From CBIFWW01 sp966186435 (GTDB lineage: Bacteria; Pseudomonadota; Gammaproteobacteria; Enterobacterales; Enterobacteriaceae), in contig CBIFWW010000009.1 of the NCBI GenBank assembly GCA_966186435.1, forward strand, positions 1 through 48,421: 48,421 nt of DNA. The letters run 5' to 3'. Positions 1 to 7,119 of the stretch are shown one piece after another. The notes below the pieces were generated by a model, which was given only the letters and a program-made list of their open reading frames with translations, was not told the origin of the DNA and made no database searches. Position 1 is the stretch's first letter; each line of letters opens with the position of its first letter. Made by a program: the position numbers and the translations under genes.

Positions 1-335
<335 letters not shown>

Positions 336-357
336 GAAATATACAGCGTTCCCGCTT

Positions 358-645
358 CTACCAGGCCATCATCTTAGGGTGTGCGACGGTTAATCTGACG
401 AAATCAGTATAGTCTACCTGATGTATTCTGGTCGAAATTTGAGCAGAAAGCCCACGAGCTTCAATGTCTTCTTTCAGCGCATATAGATTAATCGGGGCGG
501 CGCACAGTTTTTCAAGGGCGGCGCAGCCTTCGAGGGCGGCGATCACACCATCCTGCAATAACAGCAAGCCGTCCTCAGGGGTCAACGCCCGTAGTAATAA
601 GGTCAGATCATATTGATAAGGGGATTGATGCAATGTATGCAGCAT
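358..645 (-). CDS. tusB: Sulfur-relay protein TusB
   Basis: TusB is a small subunit of the cytosolic TusBCD complex, which passes persulfide sulfur from TusA to TusE for 2-thiouridine formation by MnmA at the wobble base of Lys, Glu and Gln tRNAs. The protein is 95 residues, the usual length, beginning MLHTLHQSPY and ending HPKMMAW; both ends match the family. I chose the ATG at 645 over one four codons upstream because it gives the family N-terminus and lies just after a GAGG ribosome site. It is the last gene of yheO-tusDCB, 8 nt after tusC. Confidence 0.95.
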   Translation of the reverse strand: MLHTLHQSPYQYDLTLLLRALTPEDGLLLLQDGVIAALEGCAALEKLCAAPINLYALKEDIEARGLSAQISTRIHQVDYTDFVRLTVAHPKMMAW

Positions 646-653
646 GGAATGCC

Positions 654-1010
654 TCAAAAGGTTAAAACCACATCGAATTCAGCCAGCTTCTCACGCCACG
701 CCTCCGGCTCCAGGCGCGCAGCATCAATTACAAAATCCCGCGATTCCAGCCCACGCTCCCGAAGCGATGCCGCACACAGTGTGCAATCTTCGATGTCATA
801 CAACGGCAGCACTTTAAAAGTCGCGATATAGTCCCGGGCCAAGATCTGCGTAGGTTTTTGATCCGCCAGAATCTGGAAAACCCCGTCACCGAGGAAAAAT
901 ACCCCTGGGTTCTCACTTATTGCCGAGGTGGCCAGTAAAGCATCCAGCCCTTCGCGCCCGGCACTGGTGCCGTGGGGGGCGGAGGTGAAAACAAATGCAA
1001 CCCGTTTCAT
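654..1010 (-). CDS. tusC: Sulfur-relay protein TusC
   Basis: TusC is the DsrF-like subunit of the TusBCD sulfurtransferase complex, structurally required for sulfur transfer to wobble uridines but without the acceptor cysteine of TusD. The product is 118 residues, close to the 119 of the E. coli protein, with the typical opening MKRVAFVFTSAPHGTSAGREG and a DLxLTF-like end (FDVVLTF). Its start overlaps the tusD stop by one base (TGATG), which implies translational coupling within the operon. Confidence 0.95.
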   Translation of the reverse strand: MKRVAFVFTSAPHGTSAGREGLDALLATSAISENPGVFFLGDGVFQILADQKPTQILARDYIATFKVLPLYDIEDCTLCAASLRERGLESRDFVIDAARLEPEAWREKLAEFDVVLTF

Positions 1011-1396
1011 CAGAACTGAATCATCCTTTCACAGGTGAGTGCCGCTTCTGCCAGCGCACCTAATCCGGTGAGGGTGAAGCCGGGTTGTAAATTCCCGGCA
1101 CCCAGCCCCAACTTTTCGGCTTCTTGCCAATCGGCAATTCCGCGCCGTAGGCCAGAGGCCACACAGATGTTCAGTGCCACATTGTGATCCGTGTTAAGGG
1201 ATTGCCATCCGCGCACTAAATCGAATTCATCATTGGCAGGTGCCGTGATTTGGTTAGCGTTGTACACCCCTTCCCGATAGAAGAAGACGCTTTCAAGCGT
1301 ATGGCCTTCAGCCACCAGGGCCTGAGCAAATTGAAAAGCGCTGCTGGCCTGCTGAGTACCGTAGGCAGGGCCAGTGACCATAATGGCAAAACGCAT
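1010..1396 (-). CDS. tusD: Sulfurtransferase TusD
   Basis: TusD carries the active-site cysteine of the TusBCD complex: it takes persulfide sulfur from TusA and hands it to TusE. The 128-residue length equals that of the E. coli protein, and the catalytic Cys78 is visible in the segment ALNICVASGLRRG. The family is DsrE/DsrF-like and cytosolic. The start codon overlaps the yheO stop by one base (TAATG), so yheO, tusD, tusC and tusB appear to be one transcript. Confidence 0.96.
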   Translation of the reverse strand: MRFAIMVTGPAYGTQQASSAFQFAQALVAEGHTLESVFFYREGVYNANQITAPANDEFDLVRGWQSLNTDHNVALNICVASGLRRGIADWQEAEKLGLGAGNLQPGFTLTGLGALAEAALTCERMIQF

Positions 1397-2118
1397 TACT
1401 TTTCCTGCCCGGTCAGGTCGCCGCTTTTGAATTGGCGGATGTAGAGATAGACGGTGTGTTTGGAAATATTTAGGCGGTCAGCCACCTGATTGATTGCATC
1501 TTTGATATCGAAGATACCTTTCTCGTAAAGGTTAAGCACGATCTGGCGGTTTTTAGCGTTATTTGATACAGCCCGATCAGCATTCACTTCTTCAATCGTA
1601 AATTCCAGGGTCTGGGTGACTAAGTCTTCCACGGAAGAAGCAAAGTTCACCGGTGCGGCCACTTCCGGGGTTTCTGGTGGCGTAAAAGTGCCAACGATTT
1701 GCGAGAAGGGCACATCCAGATTCATGTTGATGCACAGTAGACCGATAACCCGCTGTTCACGATTGCGAATAGCAATAGTGACAGACTTCATTAACACACC
1801 GCTTTTAGCACGGGTGAAGTAGCATTTAGAAACACTGCTGTCGGCACCGGTCATATCGTGGAGCATGCGCAGCGCCAAATCGGTAATCGGGGAACCAATC
1901 TTGCGCCCGGTATTTTCACCATTAGCGATACGAATCGCCGAGCATTTGAGATCTTGCAGCGAGTGAAGCACGATTTCGCAATGGGCACCAATGAGCATAG
2001 CCAGACCATCCACCACCGCTTCATAGGATTTTAAGATCTCGAAGTCGGTTGGTTCGAAAGGACGCTGATCCAGCAAATCAAGCTCGCTGGTTTCATTGGT
2101 TAATAGCGAATTGGACAT
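1396..2118 (-). CDS. yheO: YheO-family PAS-like/HTH transcriptional regulator
   Basis: This 240-residue protein matches E. coli YheO in length and layout. The first half (about residues 25-145) is the YheO PAS-like sensor domain. The C-terminus (about 180-230) is a helix-turn-helix including the segment LNISKHTVYLYIRQFK. The relatives DmlR-unrelated DauR and YheO are regulators whose ligands are mostly unknown, so I assign no target. It heads the operon with tusDCB, each junction overlapping by a base or nearly so. Translation starts after a GAGGGTGG ribosome site. Confidence 0.92.
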   Translation of the reverse strand: MSNSLLTNETSELDLLDQRPFEPTDFEILKSYEAVVDGLAMLIGAHCEIVLHSLQDLKCSAIRIANGENTGRKIGSPITDLALRMLHDMTGADSSVSKCYFTRAKSGVLMKSVTIAIRNREQRVIGLLCINMNLDVPFSQIVGTFTPPETPEVAAPVNFASSVEDLVTQTLEFTIEEVNADRAVSNNAKNRQIVLNLYEKGIFDIKDAINQVADRLNISKHTVYLYIRQFKSGDLTGQEK

Positions 2119-2239
2119 GAAAAAATACCACCCTCAGGGTAGAGCCTGTCTTATTTGTGGTTGTCAGGGCAGACTCATCAGTCGATTGATGTGTAAGAGC
2201 ACTAAAAGTAATACAGCGCCGGATCACATTACCAGTTTT

Positions 2240-2245
2240 ATTATA
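2240..2245 (-). promoter_or_regulatory. Possible -10 element for yheO-tusDCB
   Basis: A perfect TATAAT lies on the minus strand at 2245-2240, about 120 nt before the yheO start and downstream of the fkpA terminator. No good -35 box lies 16-18 bp upstream, so this would be an activator-dependent or weak promoter. The 238 bp between fkpA and yheO otherwise contain only the terminator and a leader without obvious structure. Confidence 0.35.
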
Positions 2246-2318
2246 CTCAGCGCGCCGTAAGATGCAGGCGGCATGTCATTTATGGGATATGGGACGGTTT
2301 CGCTGAAAAGCCGGGCGT

Positions 2319-2348
2319 TAAAAAAACCGCCGCCCTGGGGCAGCGGTT
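2319..2348 (-). terminator. Rho-independent terminator of fkpA
   Basis: On the minus strand, 9 nt after the fkpA stop, AACCGCTGCC pairs with GGCGGCGGTT (one G-T pair) around a four-base loop and is followed by a run of seven T. This is a textbook intrinsic terminator separating fkpA from yheO. Confidence 0.88.
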
Positions 2349-2356
2349 GGTGAAGA

Positions 2357-3205
2357 TTACTTCGCTTTGGCGTCTGCTGGTTTAGCATCAGCCGGAGCAG
2401 CAGCTTTTGGTGCTGGTTTGATATCCAGCAGTTCAACTTCGAACACCAGAGTGGAGTTTGCCGGAATACCCGGAACGCCGGTTTTGCCGTAAGCCAGCTC
2501 AGGTGGGATCACTAACTCGATTTTCCCGCCCTTCTTGATGTTTTTAAGGCCTTCAGTCCAGCCAGGGATAACACCGTCCAGGCGGAAAGAGAGTGGCTCG
2601 CCACGGGTGTAAGAGTTATCGAACTCTGTACCGTCGGTCAGGGTACCTTTGTAGTTCACTACAACGGTGTCGGAATCTTTTGGCGCTTCACCGGTACCGG
2701 CTTTCTCTACTTTGTACATTAAGCCAGATTTTGACACTTTCACGTCTTTCTGCTTAGCAAAGTCGTCACGGAACTTTTTGCCTTTTTCAGCGTTTTCAGT
2801 CGCGTCTTTTTCCATACGCGCCTGAGCAGCGCCCTTCACGCGGGCTTCGAAGGCTTGCAGGGTTTGCTCGATTTCCTGATCGGACAGCTTGCTCTTATCT
2901 GCGAACGCATCCTGAACACCGGCAATCAGCTGAGTTTTATCCAGCTTGATACCTAGCTTTTCTTGTTCTTTCAGCGAATTTTCCATATAGCGACCCAAGG
3001 ATGCACCCAGCGCATAAGCAGACTTTTGATCGTCATTAGCAAACGCTGCTTTCGCGTCTGTTTTAGCGGCCAGTGCCGGGGCAGCAGCTTCAGTGGCCGG
3101 TGCCGGAGCAGCAGCTTTAGCAGCTTCAGCGGCAAAAGACAGAGGGGCGTTCAGGGCAAAGGCCATCGTGGTCGCAAGCAGAGTTACTTTAAACAGTGAT
3201 TTCAT
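2357..3205 (-). CDS. fkpA: Periplasmic FKBP-type peptidyl-prolyl isomerase/chaperone FkpA
   Basis: FkpA is a dimeric periplasmic chaperone and prolyl isomerase that helps fold envelope proteins. The 282-residue precursor starts MKSLFKVTLLAT, a Sec signal peptide ending near SFAAEA. The dimerisation domain follows (about 45-140, with SLGRYMENSLKEQEKLGIKL) and then the FKBP domain (about 160-260, with FDNSYTRGEPLSFRLDGVIP and LVIPPELAYGK). It is about 12 residues longer than the E. coli protein, because of Ala/Pro-rich spacing after the signal peptide and an Ala-rich tail. The ATG at 3205 was chosen over an upstream in-frame ATG because it gives the signal peptide and follows GGAG. The promoter looks sigma-E dependent. 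Confidence 0.97.
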   Translation of the reverse strand: MKSLFKVTLLATTMAFALNAPLSFAAEAAKAAAPAPATEAAAPALAAKTDAKAAFANDDQKSAYALGASLGRYMENSLKEQEKLGIKLDKTQLIAGVQDAFADKSKLSDQEIEQTLQAFEARVKGAAQARMEKDATENAEKGKKFRDDFAKQKDVKVSKSGLMYKVEKAGTGEAPKDSDTVVVNYKGTLTDGTEFDNSYTRGEPLSFRLDGVIPGWTEGLKNIKKGGKIELVIPPELAYGKTGVPGIPANSTLVFEVELLDIKPAPKAAAPADAKPADAKAK

Positions 3206-3316
3206 CCATTTCTCCAGGGCCGGGGCCTCTCGCCCCAGTAATTTGTAAAATAAGCGCATTACTATAACGTTGTGGAAGAAATTTGCACAATCCTCAAGTC
3301 CGTTATAGCGTTAAAT

Positions 3317-3344
3317 TCAGACTCTTTTAGTTAAAAGAAGTTTC
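3317..3344 (-). promoter_or_regulatory. Sigma-E (RpoE) type promoter of fkpA
   Basis: On the minus strand GAAACTT (3344-3338) and TCTGA (3321-3317) are separated by exactly 16 bp. The RpoE consensus is GGAACTT, 16 bp, TCNAA/TCTGA. fkpA is an established member of the RpoE envelope-stress regulon in E. coli. The start of transcription would fall near 3310, leaving a leader of about 105 nt. Confidence 0.75.
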
Positions 3345-3439
3345 TTACAGGGCTTATCAAGCTTCTAAACCAGCAAATTTCCAGTAAAATCTCCCGTCGC
3401 CCGCTTAAGACGCTCGCCCATCCAACAGGAGAAGATATT

Positions 3440-3652
3440 ATGCCGCAGTTTGAAGACCGCCTCGCGGAGCTGGAAAGCCGTCTCGCGTTTCAGGAAATGA
3501 CTATCGAAGAATTGAACCAGACTGTGACCGCTCACGAGCTGGAAATGTCGAAATTGCGTGAACATGTGCGTTTATTGGTTGAGAAAGTAAAAGCCAGCCA
3601 ACCCTCGATGATTGCCTCCCAATCTGAAGAGACACCGCCGCCGCACTACTGA
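3440..3652 (+). CDS. slyX: SlyX family coiled-coil protein
   Basis: SlyX is a short protein of unknown biochemical function. The 70-residue product is a predicted coiled coil over most of its length (heptads in LAELESRLAFQEMTIEELNQ and the region after it) with a characteristic TPPPHY C-terminus. The ATG follows AGGAG. It is divergent from fkpA and converges on slyD, with a shared bidirectional terminator after it. The name is historical (near the slyD lysis locus) and carries no functional evidence. Confidence 0.93.
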   Translation: MPQFEDRLAELESRLAFQEMTIEELNQTVTAHELEMSKLREHVRLLVEKVKASQPSMIASQSEETPPPHY

Positions 3653-3663
3653 TCGACAGAGAT

Positions 3664-3690
3664 AAAAAAGCGGGCTAAGCCCGCTTTTTT
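3664..3690. terminator. Bidirectional terminator between slyX and slyD
   Basis: A perfect 12-bp inverted repeat, A6-GCGGGC then GCCCGC-T6, encloses a three-base loop. The A-run and T-run flank the GC stem symmetrically, so it can terminate slyX (rightward) and slyD (leftward). Confidence 0.92.
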
Positions 3691-3737
3691 ACAGATTGAG
3701 AATACCGCCCGTTCTGAGGGCATTCAAAACCGTAGTC

Positions 3738-4325
3738 TTAGTGGCAACCGCAGCCGCCGTTACCGCCACAACCGCCTTTACCCTGTTCATGGCCGTGGTC
3801 GTGACCGTGGCCACCGCAGCAACCATCGTGGTCGTGGTCATGACCGTGGTCATGGCCATCAGCACCGTGAACGTGACCATGAGCCAGTTCTTCTTCGGTT
3901 GCTTCACGGATAGCAACAACTTCTACGTTGAAGCTCAGGTTCTGGCCAGCCAGCATGTGGTTACCATCAACAACGACGTGGTCTTCGTCCACTTCGGTGA
4001 TTTCAACCGGTACCGGGCCTTGGTCAGTTTCTGCCAAGAAGCGCATGCCAACTTGCAGCTCGTCAACACCCATGAAAACGTCTTTAGGTACGCGCTGTAC
4101 CAGGTTTTCGTCGTACTGACCGTAAGCGTCGTTTGCACCAACGCTAACGTCGAACTTGTCACCCACTTCGTGGCCTTCCAGTGCTTTTTCCAGCCCTGAA
4201 ATCAGTGAACCGTGACCATGCAGGTAGTCCAGCGGCGCACTTACCGGAGACTCATCAACCAACACACCATCTTCTGTACGTACCTGATAAGCCAGGCTGA
4301 CCACCAGGTCTTTAATTACTTTCAT
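3738..4325 (-). CDS. slyD: FKBP-type prolyl isomerase and metallochaperone SlyD
   Basis: SlyD is a cytosolic prolyl isomerase and chaperone that also delivers Ni2+ for hydrogenase maturation. The 195-residue product has a split FKBP domain (about 1-65 and 130-150) interrupted by the insert-in-flap chaperone domain (about 70-125, with FMGVDELQVGMRF). A C-terminal tail of about 45 residues is almost only His, Asp, Gly and Cys (HDHGHDHDHDGCCGGHG and so on), the metal-binding region. The last residues GGCGCH add further cysteine/histidine ligands. Convergent with slyX. The opposite strand is open across this low-complexity tail, but that is a compositional shadow. Confidence 0.97.
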   Translation of the reverse strand: MKVIKDLVVSLAYQVRTEDGVLVDESPVSAPLDYLHGHGSLISGLEKALEGHEVGDKFDVSVGANDAYGQYDENLVQRVPKDVFMGVDELQVGMRFLAETDQGPVPVEITEVDEDHVVVDGNHMLAGQNLSFNVEVVAIREATEEELAHGHVHGADGHDHGHDHDHDGCCGGHGHDHGHEQGKGGCGGNGGCGCH

Positions 4326-4396
4326 GATATCTCCAGAGCGAAGTAAAAACTGGCGCCGATTGTAGCCGAAATCAGCGTCTGTGTACTATTAAGCTT

Positions 4397-4442
4397 AAAA
4401 AAAGCTGGGGAATATAGCTAGTCGGGATGAAAAATCCCGATC
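4397..4442 (-). terminator. Weak terminator candidate after yheV
   Basis: On the minus strand a TCGGGAT/ATCCCGA hairpin straddles the end of yheV. About 20 nt later a short AGCT/AGCT stem runs directly into seven T. Neither stem plus tail is strong alone; together they may end the kefG-kefB-yheV transcript before slyD. Confidence 0.35.
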
Positions 4443-4618
4443 ACTGTCTCGGTATCACGAACATGGCTCTTAGCCGATTTATCGGCTTCCCGCATCTGAT
4501 GGCCGCACTTAACACACTCAACCACATCAATATTATTTTCCTGCCACATGGCCAGGGTGTCCTTCTGCTGGCATTGCGGGCAAACCGCCCCAGCTATAAA
4601 ACGTTTTCGCATCAGCAT
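4418..4618 (-). CDS. yheV: YheV family putative zinc-ribbon protein
   Basis: The 66-residue product has two CxxC pairs, CPQC near the N-terminus and CVKC about 20 residues later, which suggests a zinc ribbon. The end VIGIFHPD is typical of the family. Function is unknown. A GTG and two ATGs compete as starts; the ATG at 4618 gives the 66-residue family length and an N-terminus alignable with E. coli MAIRKRF, and follows AGGGGA. It lies 19 nt after kefB and so is probably the last gene of kefG-kefB-yheV. Confidence 0.9.
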   Translation of the reverse strand: MLMRKRFIAGAVCPQCQQKDTLAMWQENNIDVVECVKCGHQMREADKSAKSHVRDTETVIGIFHPD

Positions 4619-4637
4619 CACGCTTCCCCTTTACTCA

Positions 4638-6443
4638 TTATTCAAATTCGTCCCAGCCATCTAGCTGGCGGCGCTCTTGCTGCATTTCCCGCTCGAAAAT
4701 ATCTTCCAACTCCCGACGGGCCTCTTTCACCCGCGAAATTTGGGCATTATCGGAATGCACTGGCATTAGCTCCCGCAGCATCCGCATATCCAGGCGGCGG
4801 AAGTGAAGCTGGGCACGATGGGCTTGATGGGGGTGCATCCCCAGGGTCATTAACGCTTTGCGCCCCAGCTCCAGGGCGCTGGAGAAGGTCTCCCTGGTAA
4901 ACTGCTTAACCCCGGCCTGTAACAACTCGTGGGCCTCTACCCTTCCTCGCGCCCGGGCTAAAATCGCTAGATGAGGAAAGTGCTGTTGGCAAAGCGCAAC
5001 GATCCGCAGGGTGTCTTCCGGCTCGTTACAGGTGATGACGATGGATTTTGCCGCTTCCGCTCCGGCGGAACGCAGCAGTTCAATTTCGGTGGCATCCCCG
5101 TAGTAAACCTTGTAGCCATATTTACGCATCAGGTTGACGGAGCTGATATCCCGCTCCAGTACGGTAATGCGCATTTTGTTCGCCATCAGCAGGCGGCTAA
5201 TTACCTGGCCGAATCGGCCAAAGCCAACGATGATCACTTGGGGTTTATCATCTTCCACCCAGGGCTGCTCGTCATTGTCATCATCAGAGTTAACCCGGCG
5301 TACCAATTTCGCGTCGATCAGTCGCATCACCAGCGGTGTGGTCATCATCGACAGGGTGACGGTGACCAGCAATAGCGCCATCTGGTCGTTCTGAAACAGG
5401 CGCTGGGACGAGGCCAGAGAAAACAGTACAAAGGCAAATTCCCCGCCCTGGCTAAGCACCCCGGAAAACTGTAGGCGCTCAGAGGTGCGCAACCCATAGA
5501 GCCGCGCCAACCCATAGAGCACCAGCATTTTAACGCCCACTAGCACCAGTACCGCCGCCACAATCCACAGTACATGAGTATAGAGCACACCCAAATTCAG
5601 GCTCATGCCGACGGAGATAAAGAACAATCCCAACAGCAGCCCCTTGAAGGGATCGATAGCGGTTTCCAGCTCGTGGCGATATTCACTCTCCGCCAACAAT
5701 ACCCCCGCCAGGAAAGTCCCCAGCGCCATGGAAAGCCCCAGCGCATCCATAAATAGGGCGGAGCCAAGCACCAGTAACAAGGTTGCCGCAGTAAAGACTT
5801 CACGCACCCCCGCCCCGGCGATAAAGCGGAAGACCGGCCGCAGCAGATAACGGCCGCCCAGCAGCATCGCCATAAAAGCCAGCACTTTAAGGCCGATCTT
5901 GATCCAGTCCGGGTGCTCATCACCGCCGCCCGCCAGTATCGGCACCATCGCCAGGGCCGGGATCACCGCCAGATCCTGGAACAGCAGCACCGAGAACCCC
6001 AGTTGCCCGGATTCACTGCGGTTCATGCCTTTCTCACGCATTAGTTGAATCGCCATGGCAGTGGATGACATGGCGAGGCCAATCCCCCCGACTACGGCCG
6101 CCTTCCATGAGAACTGGGAGACAATCAATAACAGCCCGAGTATCAGTGCACTGACCACCACCTGCGCGGCACCAATACCGAAAATAGATCGCCGCAATTG
6201 CCACAATTTGGACGGGTTCAGCTCCAGGCCGATGATGAACATCAAGAACACTACCCCCAGCTCAGAGAAATGCAGGATCTCCTCTACATCGCTGATGAAC
6301 CCTAGCCCCCATGGGCCGATGGCAATGCCTGCCAGCAGATAGCCCAGCACCGCCCCAATCCCAAGACGTGCAGCAATCGGCACTGCCACCACGGCGGCAA
6401 ACAAGAACAACAGCCCGGCAAGTAACAGATCCGATCCTTCCAT
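4638..6443 (-). CDS. kefB: Glutathione-regulated K+/H+ antiporter KefB
   Basis: KefB is an inner-membrane K+ efflux system of the CPA2 family, held shut by glutathione and opened by glutathione-electrophile adducts; K+ loss and H+ entry acidify the cytoplasm and protect DNA. The first 380 or so residues form about 12 membrane segments, beginning MEGSDLLLAGLLFLFAAVV. A Rossmann-type RCK/KTN domain follows at about 400-520, with VIIVGFGRFGQV as the nucleotide-binding loop. The 601-residue length equals the E. coli protein. The ATG at 6443 was chosen because it restores the family N-terminus and its first base overlaps the kefG stop (TGATG). Confidence 0.97.
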   Translation of the reverse strand: MEGSDLLLAGLLFLFAAVVAVPIAARLGIGAVLGYLLAGIAIGPWGLGFISDVEEILHFSELGVVFLMFIIGLELNPSKLWQLRRSIFGIGAAQVVVSALILGLLLIVSQFSWKAAVVGGIGLAMSSTAMAIQLMREKGMNRSESGQLGFSVLLFQDLAVIPALAMVPILAGGGDEHPDWIKIGLKVLAFMAMLLGGRYLLRPVFRFIAGAGVREVFTAATLLLVLGSALFMDALGLSMALGTFLAGVLLAESEYRHELETAIDPFKGLLLGLFFISVGMSLNLGVLYTHVLWIVAAVLVLVGVKMLVLYGLARLYGLRTSERLQFSGVLSQGGEFAFVLFSLASSQRLFQNDQMALLLVTVTLSMMTTPLVMRLIDAKLVRRVNSDDDNDEQPWVEDDKPQVIIVGFGRFGQVISRLLMANKMRITVLERDISSVNLMRKYGYKVYYGDATEIELLRSAGAEAAKSIVITCNEPEDTLRIVALCQQHFPHLAILARARGRVEAHELLQAGVKQFTRETFSSALELGRKALMTLGMHPHQAHRAQLHFRRLDMRMLRELMPVHSDNAQISRVKEARRELEDIFEREMQQERRQLDGWDEFE

Positions 6444-6997
6444 CAGCGGACTCCCGGCAAATGCGGAGCGGCAAGCCACTCGCGGTAAGCTTTGGCATGG
6501 CTGGCCAGTTCATTGGCACTCTGGCGCCTGGCCCAGTAGACAATCATCGGGCTAAGCCAGTGCATATGGCACATGGCGGCGGTGAGTTCAAAGGGGCGCA
6601 GGATTTCGCTTAAGGGGTAGCGATTCAGGCCGTCATAGCGATAGGCTCCTTCTGGCTCACCGGTGGTGATCACACTGCGCCAGTATTTGCCCGCCAGTTG
6701 GTTACCACCAATCCCGCTGGCAAAGCCGCGGCTGAGCACCCGGTCGAGCCACTCTTTGAGCAGGGCCGGGCAACTGTAAGTATAAAGCGGGTGTTGAAAC
6801 ACAATCACATCATGCTCCACCAACAACGCCTGCTCCCGGGGGATATCAATAAAGAAATCGGGATAGTGGGCATATAAGTCATGCACCGTTACATTCGCCA
6901 GTTGCCGGGCAGGCTCCACCAGCAGGCGGTTAGCCACTGAATCCTGAGATTCCGGGTGGGCGTAAAGCAGCAAGACTTTCGGCGGCTGCGACATCAT
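6443..6997 (-). CDS. kefG: KefB ancillary flavoprotein KefG
   Basis: KefG is a cytosolic NAD(P)H quinone-oxidoreductase-like flavoprotein required for full KefB activity. The 184-residue product begins MMSQPPKVLLLYAHPESQDS, a flavodoxin-like first strand and loop. It includes the conserved FQHPLYTYSCPALLKEWLDR and the TTGEPEGAYRYDG loop near the flavin/quinone site. Start at 6997 follows GGAGG and gives the family length; an in-frame start seven codons upstream has no support. It is translationally coupled to kefB and divergent from yheS. Confidence 0.96.
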   Translation of the reverse strand: MMSQPPKVLLLYAHPESQDSVANRLLVEPARQLANVTVHDLYAHYPDFFIDIPREQALLVEHDVIVFQHPLYTYSCPALLKEWLDRVLSRGFASGIGGNQLAGKYWRSVITTGEPEGAYRYDGLNRYPLSEILRPFELTAAMCHMHWLSPMIVYWARRQSANELASHAKAYREWLAAPHLPGVR

Positions 6998-7119
6998 TAG
7001 CCTCCAGGGCGTCGTCATCAGAAGTAATTTGGGCTACCATGCAGCCCGACCCTTGGGCATCGGTAAAACGTTACCCGATTATAATGACAAATTAACATAT
7101 TCAAAACATACGGCGCGTT

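Noticed and set aside
3696..4199. A 167-codon frame on the plus strand across slyD
   Set aside because: Its translation is valine/threonine low complexity, produced by the antisense of the His/Asp/Gly tail; no ribosome site.
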